Below are positions 59,725 through 64,000 of a stretch of DNA of 64,000 nt, piece after piece. The position numbers were made by a program, and so were the translations under genes. The stretch comes from Balanoglossus misakiensis (lineage: Eukaryota; Hemichordata), in contig CM082581.2 in the NCBI GenBank assembly GCA_040954595.2, positions 496,001 to 560,000 on the forward strand, in the 5' to 3' direction. The notes under the pieces were generated by a model. It had not been told where the DNA came from, ran no database searches, and was given only the letters and a program-made list of their open reading frames with translations. Each line of letters opens with the position of its first letter. The first letter of the stretch is position 1.

Positions 59725-60765
59725 ATGGCTACTTATACAGGGAATACGAATTTATCGCAGGACAGGGAGGTTGTTTTCAACAGTAGGTTTGATTCTGGGT
59801 ATGAGAGAACAGACGTCAATTCTACGGTCATTTCTGATGAAGCCCTGAAAACTCCGCTCGTTTCATCGGGCACAGGGAGAAGGTTAGGCAGGGGTCGTGG
59901 TAGACATCTGAGCGTGTCCTCAGGGGCAGTTAGTCGGAATACTGGGGATGAACGCGATGTCGGTAGACGACTAGATACAATGGAACGATCAGTTTGTGAT
60001 ATGGCACAACAACTTCAAACATTTATGCAAACGTTTGGGAAGGGGGGCGAGGTAAATTTAGGTAGTGTCCATAGTACACCTAAGCCAAGCATAGTGGACA
60101 GCGCCCTCACGCGTCAGGCGGCGGTAACACCTGAAGTGCTGTCATATCCGGGTCAGGACAATTCAGTAACATCATCAATGATGGGAAATATTTCTGGGGG
60201 TTCTCCTGACGGTGTGGGAAGGGATAGTTCCCATGGGAATGGGTTTGTCAGTAATACAGGAACTGGTACTACACAAACAAAATTTCATTTCGTCAAGCCA
60301 GAGGCGTATGATGGTAGTACTGATTTCAGCGAGTTTAAGACTCATTTTGATATTTGTTCTGAACTGAACGGTTGGTCTCCTGATCAGAAGTATAACATTC
60401 TGATGTCTCGTCTACGGGGCAGGGCATTACGCTTTGTTTCTCACGGGTGTGGCAATGTGAAACGTTATGATGAGCTTTGTGCAATTCTGGGTCAACGGTT
60501 TGGCACTACACACATGCAAGATGTTTACAGACTTTCGGTGAAAACAATTGTATGTGGTAAAAACCAGTCCCTGCGTGAATTGGCTCAGCAAGTCCGTGAA
60601 ATAATCATAAAGGCTTACCCTGGTGTCACAGGTTCAATATTGAACGGTTGTGCATTGAGACATTTTTCGAGGCAATCCCTGATATGTCATTGCAGAGAAA
60701 AATACATGAAGCTAGTCAGTTATCTGATGCAACCCTGGACAGTGTCCTGCGGGCGGTTTTGTTAG
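59725..60765 (+). CDS. gag: Gypsy 2 gag, N-terminal part (before frame break)
   Basis: I choose the ATG at 59725 (MATYTGNTNLSQ); the frame is open further upstream but without an earlier ATG. It encodes a glycine/serine-rich N-terminus, a coiled segment (RRLDTMERSVCDMAQQL) and the conserved gag core (FHFVKPEAYDGSTDFSEF, then FDICSELNGWSPDQKYNIL). A one-base deletion in a T run at 60663-60667 shifts the frame; the last ~33 codons to 60765 are out of frame. Confidence 0.88.
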   Translation: MATYTGNTNLSQDREVVFNSRFDSGYERTDVNSTVISDEALKTPLVSSGTGRRLGRGRGRHLSVSSGAVSRNTGDERDVGRRLDTMERSVCDMAQQLQTFMQTFGKGGEVNLGSVHSTPKPSIVDSALTRQAAVTPEVLSYPGQDNSVTSSMMGNISGGSPDGVGRDSSHGNGFVSNTGTGTTQTKFHFVKPEAYDGSTDFSEFKTHFDICSELNGWSPDQKYNILMSRLRGRALRFVSHGCGNVKRYDELCAILGQRFGTTHMQDVYRLSVKTIVCGKNQSLRELAQQVREIIIKAYPGVTGSILNGCALRHFSRQSLICHCREKYMKLVSYLMQPWTVSCGRFC

Positions 60766-61067
60766 AAGAAAGCTTTCAAACTTTGCAGAAACATGGCCGT
60801 TCTAGGGGCAAAGTGTCTCAGGCTTTGGATGGTGAAAATAGCCAGTCTACTGTGAGGGTTGATACACAGGAGATGTTTGCAAAAATTATGAAAAGACTTG
60901 ACAAGTTGGAAAATAGTTCTAGTGAGACAACAACAGTTGAGAAAAAGCAAAGGCTCTGCTGGAATTGTAACCGTTCTGGTCATTTGAAAAGAGACTGTCC
61001 AGAACCTCAGGTTAAACAGAAAGAGCAGAAGGGTAAAACAGATAAGAGTCAGTTAAACCCCAAATGA
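60648..61067 (+). CDS. gag: Gypsy 2 gag, C-terminal part with zinc knuckle
   Basis: Continuation of gag after the frame break: FFEAIPDMSLQRKIHEAS, then a charged region and one zinc knuckle CWNCNRSGHLKRDC at nt ~60957, ending in a lysine-rich tail. The stop TGA at 61065-61067 overlaps the start of pol as ATGA. Confidence 0.88.
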   Translation: MCIETFFEAIPDMSLQRKIHEASQLSDATLDSVLRAVLLEESFQTLQKHGRSRGKVSQALDGENSQSTVRVDTQEMFAKIMKRLDKLENSSSETTTVEKKQRLCWNCNRSGHLKRDCPEPQVKQKEQKGKTDKSQLNPK

Positions 61068-63583
61068 CTGTCCGTGCTGACCGTCGAGCAGTCCCAGTAA
61101 ATCAGTCTGGAGAAGAAGTGTCTCAGACGAGGTCAAAGGTCATTAACAAAAGCAGTGAGCAAACCCGTCTGCACACCAGCACTGCAGTTGTTGAAACTGA
61201 TGATGTTGATAGGTGTGCTCCTTGTAAATGTAAAGTGAATGATAACAAGGTGAAGCACATTGAAACAAATAGTAATGATGCAGTCAACAGTATGATGCTG
61301 GATGTGAAATTCCAAGGGGTGCCTAGCAAAATGCTTGTTGACACTGGATGTACACACACATTGATTTCATTTGACTATTTTAATAGTATGCCAGACAATG
61401 TGCGTCCTCATTTGACTGAAACTGGACTATATATTGTGCAAGCAAATGGTTCAAAACTTGATATAGCAGGCAGCGTTGCTGTGCAGATCGAGATTGGTTC
61501 TGAGAAAATTGACACTTCTGTTCTTGTTGGAAATTATCTCGATGGATCTCCAGGAATCCTGGGTATGGATGTTTTGACTAAATTTGGTTGTAGTCTCAAT
61601 TTACAAAATTGTACAGTTTCTGTGGGCGACCAAGTTTTATCCACAAGTCCTGAAAGGTTGAAACCATTTAGTTGTAGATTACAGGCTGCTTCTCATGAAA
61701 TAATTCCAGCTGGTCATGAAGCAATTATTCCAGCCAGAATGGCAAAACAACCTAGAAAAGGTCAGCTAGGTCATGAAAGTCTGAAAGGTCAAAGTTCACG
61801 GGCATCTCACTGTGAAAGGTCTGCAGCGGATATGCTGTGTTTGTCTGAGTTAGTGGCTACTGTAGAGCCTACAGCCATGTTAAAGGATTTTCCTGAGGGG
61901 ATGGGTACAGCGTCTACCCTGGTAAACCCGGGTCAACGGTTATTACCTGTAAGAGTCATTAATTTAGGGATAAAGGACATAGAGGTCAAACGAGGTCAGG
62001 TCGTAGGTTTGTACAGACTGGAGAGAGCAGTTGATTGTAATGTCAGCTCTCCTGTTGACATGAATCAGTGTGACAAATCAGCTGTTGTGCAAAATAGTGC
62101 GCCCTCTAGTGGCAACACTTGTGAAAAGCATGATAACAATGGGAAATCTGTTTCCCGTGGCATTGAGAAATTGCCATCACATTTAGTGGATTTGTATCAT
62201 CGTAGTGTGCAACATCTTGAGTCTGACGAACAAAAGGAACAAGTACAAACGCTGTTGATAAATAATTCTGATGTTTTTAGCAAGAATGCGTATGACTTGG
62301 GTTTGACCGATGTTGTTGAGCACAGGATTGATACACAACAGGCTACCCCAGTGAAAGTGGCACCGTATCGTGCGCCATTTTGGAAAAAGACTGAAATAGA
62401 GAGACAGGTTCAATCATTTGTAGACAAAGGCATGTTAGTCGAGTCAACATCGCCTTGGAGTTCGCCATGTTTGTTGGTCAAGAAAAAGGATTCTACACAG
62501 AGATTAGTAGTTGATTACAGGAGACTCAATGCAGTCACAATTCAGAATGCCCAACCTATTCCAAGAATACAGGACAATTTAGAAGCAATGCATGGTGCTT
62601 GCTGGTTTTCCACCCTTGATTTGAATATGGGATTTCATCAGGTCAAGCTTGATAAGGAAAGTAGAGAAAAGTCTGCAATAGTGACTTCTTCTGGTAAATT
62701 GTTGGAATGGACTACAATGCCCATGGGATTGTGCGGTGCACCTGGCACTTTTGAAAGATTGATGGAAAAGGTTTTTCAAGGATTGCAATGGGAAATTTTA
62801 TTACTCTATTTGGATGACATTATTGTGTTTGGGGAATCTTTTGAGCAGGAATTGGAACGGTTGCAGACTGTTTTCAACAAATTGCGTGAAGCAGGTCTGA
62901 AGTTAAAAGCAAAGAAGTGTACTTTGTTTGCAGTTCAAGTAGAATTCCTGGGACATGTTGTGTCGGCTGAGGGTGTGTCAACCGATCCGAAAAAGGTTCA
63001 AACACTGAGAAATTGGCCCGTACCTACATCTTTGACTGATGTACGCAGTTTTGTTGGACTTGCTTCGTATTATCGGAGGTTTATACAGAACTTTGCGGAA
63101 ATTGCAAAGCCCCTTACAGATTTGACGAAGAAAAATGTCATTTTTGTGTGGAGTGATGAATGTCAGATAGCTTTTGATCGGTTGAAAGATCTACTGTCAT
63201 CACCTCCTGTGTTGGCCTTCCCATCAGAGAAGGGAGAATTTATTCTGGATACTGATGCTTCTCACTCCTCGATTGGTGCTTGTCTTAGCCAAATTCAGGA
63301 TGGAGTGGAACGTCCCATTAGGTTTGGAAATCGTGTACTGAGTTCTCAGGAAAAGAACTATTGTGTCACGCGAAAGGAATTGTTGGCAGTGGTATACTTT
63401 GCCAAGCATTTTAGACACTACTTGTTAGGTAGACCATTTATGATCAGAACAGATCATGCATCTCTAGTCTGGTTACTTCGGTATAAAAATCCCGAGGGGC
63501 AATTGGCCCGCTGGCTAGAGGCTTTGAGTGCGTTTGATTTGTTCACCGTTCAGGGAATAAACACACGAACGCTGATGCGTTGA
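61064..63583 (+). CDS. pol: Gypsy 2 pol: protease, reverse transcriptase, RNase H
   Basis: ATG at 61064 overlaps the gag stop by four bases. Protease motif VDTGCTHTLIS at ~residue 89; reverse transcriptase from ~450 with FSTLDLNMGFHQV (~512) and the active site YLDDIIVFGES (~582); RNase H with LDTDASHSSIGA (~728), RKELLAV (~770) and TDHASLVWL (~803). The frame ends at TGA 63581-63583 because a base is missing near 63558; the expected continuation (HTNADALSRVP) is in the next frame. Confidence 0.92.
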   Translation: MTVRADRRAVPVNQSGEEVSQTRSKVINKSSEQTRLHTSTAVVETDDVDRCAPCKCKVNDNKVKHIETNSNDAVNSMMLDVKFQGVPSKMLVDTGCTHTLISFDYFNSMPDNVRPHLTETGLYIVQANGSKLDIAGSVAVQIEIGSEKIDTSVLVGNYLDGSPGILGMDVLTKFGCSLNLQNCTVSVGDQVLSTSPERLKPFSCRLQAASHEIIPAGHEAIIPARMAKQPRKGQLGHESLKGQSSRASHCERSAADMLCLSELVATVEPTAMLKDFPEGMGTASTLVNPGQRLLPVRVINLGIKDIEVKRGQVVGLYRLERAVDCNVSSPVDMNQCDKSAVVQNSAPSSGNTCEKHDNNGKSVSRGIEKLPSHLVDLYHRSVQHLESDEQKEQVQTLLINNSDVFSKNAYDLGLTDVVEHRIDTQQATPVKVAPYRAPFWKKTEIERQVQSFVDKGMLVESTSPWSSPCLLVKKKDSTQRLVVDYRRLNAVTIQNAQPIPRIQDNLEAMHGACWFSTLDLNMGFHQVKLDKESREKSAIVTSSGKLLEWTTMPMGLCGAPGTFERLMEKVFQGLQWEILLLYLDDIIVFGESFEQELERLQTVFNKLREAGLKLKAKKCTLFAVQVEFLGHVVSAEGVSTDPKKVQTLRNWPVPTSLTDVRSFVGLASYYRRFIQNFAEIAKPLTDLTKKNVIFVWSDECQIAFDRLKDLLSSPPVLAFPSEKGEFILDTDASHSSIGACLSQIQDGVERPIRFGNRVLSSQEKNYCVTRKELLAVVYFAKHFRHYLLGRPFMIRTDHASLVWLLRYKNPEGQLARWLEALSAFDLFTVQGINTRTLMR

Positions 63584-64000
63584 GTAGGGTACCATTGCGC
63601 CCATGTAAACAGTGCGGTAGACAGCACGGTGACAATTGTTCTGAACCGGTTGAGGATCAGAACGGGGATGACCTGTCTTTTGTTGGGGCAAGGGATCGGG
63701 CCATTGAGGGAGCGGGAACTCGGAAAGGTCCGGTAGAGGATGAGTTTGAGGTTTGGGGACGCCTTGACCAAAAAGGAGGTTTTGTGCACAAAACATTTGC
63801 TCCCGAGGATGATCTGAGTGATGAGAAAATGTGCAGTGATAATGTCATGGTCGACCATGGTCCCTTATGGTCACGGGAAGAATTACGCAAACAACAAATG
63901 AGTGACCCGAACATTGGTTTTCTTATGCAATGTGTGGAGTCTGGTAAGGACAAGCCACAGTGGTCTGAAGTGTCATTTCGTTCGCCTGCGTTGAAGTCTT
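63556..64000 (+). CDS. pol: Gypsy 2 pol, RNase H end and linker to integrase (after frame break)
   Basis: Open to the window edge without an ATG. Starts with HTNADALSRVP, the usual RNase H end of Gypsy pol, then a cysteine-bearing linker (CKQCGRQHGDNC), an acidic stretch, and PLWSREELRKQQMSDPNIGF, which normally lies just before the integrase zinc domain. The integrase itself is outside the window. Confidence 0.85.

Larger units (their letters stand above)
58839..64000 (+). mobile_element. Ty3/Gypsy LTR retrotransposon 2, 5' part (runs off the window)
   Basis: Begins TGTTATGG at a satellite joint, followed by an LTR, primer site, gag and pol to the linker before integrase. The 3' end lies beyond the window, so no LTR comparison or target duplication can be made. 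It differs from Gypsy 1 in having gag and pol in separate overlapping frames and a different codon style (T-rich). Two single-base deletions break gag and pol. Confidence 0.92.

Overview
The window is animal nuclear DNA. Spliced genes, LTR retrotransposons of the BEL/Pao and Ty3/Gypsy classes, cut-and-paste element footprints and a long tandem satellite all point to a metazoan, most likely a marine invertebrate (inference; the species cannot be read from the sequence). No bacterial-type operon, rRNA, tRNA or CRISPR array was seen.

Background: about half of the window is one satellite family (blocks 1-9736, 15777-18615, 20965-26233, 34860-44120, 53958-58838). Its units run about 1.6-2.5 kb. 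Each unit has (i) an AT-rich module of two to three diverged ~335-bp repeats, (ii) a GC-richer array of a variable number of ~81-bp subrepeats, (iii) a ~210-bp single-copy spacer, and (iv) a run of about 8-13 G.

Insertions into the satellite, left to right: (a) 9737-15776, an island whose minus strand carries a ten-exon gene for a RAG1-like protein: RAG1-type N-terminal zinc region, C3HC4 RING, extra zinc finger, then a transposase-like body. It resembles the N-RAG-TP type of element. All exon phases agree over 916 codons, but an in-frame TAA lies at codon 428. (b) 18616-20964, an unclassified 2.35-kb insertion starting with a perfect 11-bp-stem hairpin. (c) 26234-34859, a complete BEL/Pao element with near-identical LTRs and a 5-bp target duplication. 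Its coding region is split by a 2.5-kb foldback element (28624-31166) that itself contains the 5' end of another BEL element, and its pol has a one-base deletion. (d) 37867-38664, a 798-bp non-autonomous element with long inverted ends between TTAA duplications (piggyBac-like). (e) 44121-53957, a complete minus-strand Ty3/Gypsy element with 1376-bp LTRs differing at only about five sites, 4-bp target duplication, and an integrase broken by a frame change. (f) 58839 to the window end, the 5' part of another Ty3/Gypsy element on the plus strand, with gag and pol overlapping as ATGA and two single-base frame breaks.

The region therefore reads as a satellite-rich heterochromatin-like domain that collects transposons. 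The RAG1-like locus is the most informative gene: it keeps the whole exon architecture and differs from an open gene by one visible stop codon. Exon boundaries were worked out by hand from splice signals and reading phase; similarity statements rest on motif recognition, not on a search.
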